Origin: Pelobacter sp.
GTDB lineage: Bacteria > Desulfobacterota > Desulfuromonadia > Geobacterales > Pseudopelobacteraceae
DNA: 47,119 nucleotides
NCBI GenBank assembly: GCA_030824515.1
Contig: JAVBXN010000056.1
Span: 1-47,119, forward strand
Reading direction: 5' to 3'
Part shown: piece by piece, positions 46,958-47,119 of the stretch
How positions within the stretch are numbered: the stretch's first letter is position 1
How the letters are laid out: every line of letters begins with the position of its first letter
Made by a program: the position numbers and the translations under genes
The notes under the pieces: generated by a model
What the model was told of the DNA's origin: nothing
Databases searched by the model: none
Seen by the model: the letters and a program-made list of their open reading frames with translations, nothing else

Positions 46958-47119
46958 TCATTTATGGGCTACCACCTCCTGTTGTTTAGACATTTTTGCC
47001 GACAACCCTTTGGCAAATCCCAGCATCAGTATCACTGCCGGCATTACCTGTACTACAACGATCAGGGCACAGAATCCCAGGAATACCCAGACAAAAATCC
47101 CGCTGTTATCTTCGTGAAG
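46958..47119 (-). CDS. C-terminal part of a small membrane protein (cut by window edge)
   Basis: The last 53 codons of a minus-strand gene are visible, and its start lies beyond the right edge. The segment reads LHEDNSGIFVWVFLGFC, continues with one long hydrophobic helix (ALIVVVQVMPAVILMLGF) and ends in a basic cytoplasmic tail (AKGLSAKMSKQQEVVAHK). No family can be named. A terminator-like hairpin follows. An overlapping plus-strand frame here is weaker because it lacks a ribosome site and has low-complexity composition. Confidence 0.6.
   Translation of the reverse strand, partial: LHEDNSGIFVWVFLGFCALIVVVQVMPAVILMLGFAKGLSAKMSKQQEVVAHK

Noticed and set aside
46860..47117. Plus-strand open frame at the right edge
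   Set aside because: The product looks like low-complexity Ser/Ala/Thr sequence, and the opposite strand encodes a convincing membrane segment with a terminator behind it.

Overview
The window looks like chromosome from a diazotrophic, flagellated, GC-moderate deltaproteobacterium of the Geobacter/Pelobacter type (Desulfuromonadia). The evidence is nif genes behind sigma-54 promoters with hairpin leaders resembling the ANTAR-controlled nif leaders of Geobacter, a c-type-heme sensor kinase, Cys-rich PAS signalling proteins, and a long flg-fliA-flhGFA block. This assignment is an inference from gene content; there is no rRNA or tRNA in the window.

Region 1 (1-6310, minus strand) holds the start of a nifHD(K) operon and, immediately upstream, modE-modA-modB-modC for molybdate uptake, with a ModE operator overlapping the modE promoter. 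Region 2 (6308-10555) has a large heme-binding hybrid sensor kinase and, on the plus strand behind its own sigma-54 promoter, a Cys-rich zinc-ribbon protein, an FKBP/SlyD-like isomerase and CowN, the protein that protects nitrogenase from CO. Region 3 (10816-12754) is a small accessory patch: an MntA/HepT toxin-antitoxin pair and a DUF4143 ATPase. Region 4 (12943-18500) has a second, stand-alone nifH, a chemoreceptor, and nifV followed by three small genes: a CGG-tailed protein, an unknown, and a macro-domain protein. Region 5 (18525-25949) has a hybrid kinase and a GGDEF response regulator, then nifB coupled to a GNAT gene, and a divergent draG.

Region 6 (26009-33031) is housekeeping and signalling: a PcrA/UvrD helicase, a coupled HEAT-repeat/HD-GYP pair, and a MATE transporter. 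Region 7 (33078-45841) is one long minus-strand flagellar unit: flhA-flhF-flhG-fliA-flgF-flgG-flgA-flgH-flgI-flgJ-flgN-flgK-flgL. It starts at a sigma-54 promoter and ends at a clear terminator. Region 8 (46060-47119) holds an IHF-alpha-like gene, ssb and the end of a small membrane-protein gene.

The most interesting signal is an RNA leader shared by four separated transcription units: nifH1, nifH2, nifV and nifB. In each, a sigma-54-type promoter is followed by a GGC-hexaloop-GCC hairpin whose 3' arm is also the base of a strong intrinsic terminator, and then by the gene. This is the architecture expected for antitermination. The cowN operon has the sigma-54 promoter but not the leader. Molybdenum supply (mod), cofactor synthesis (nifB, nifV), Fe protein and MoFe protein (nifH, nifD), CO protection (cowN) and ADP-ribose chemistry (draG, macro protein) together form a nitrogen-fixation neighbourhood interrupted by accessory genes.
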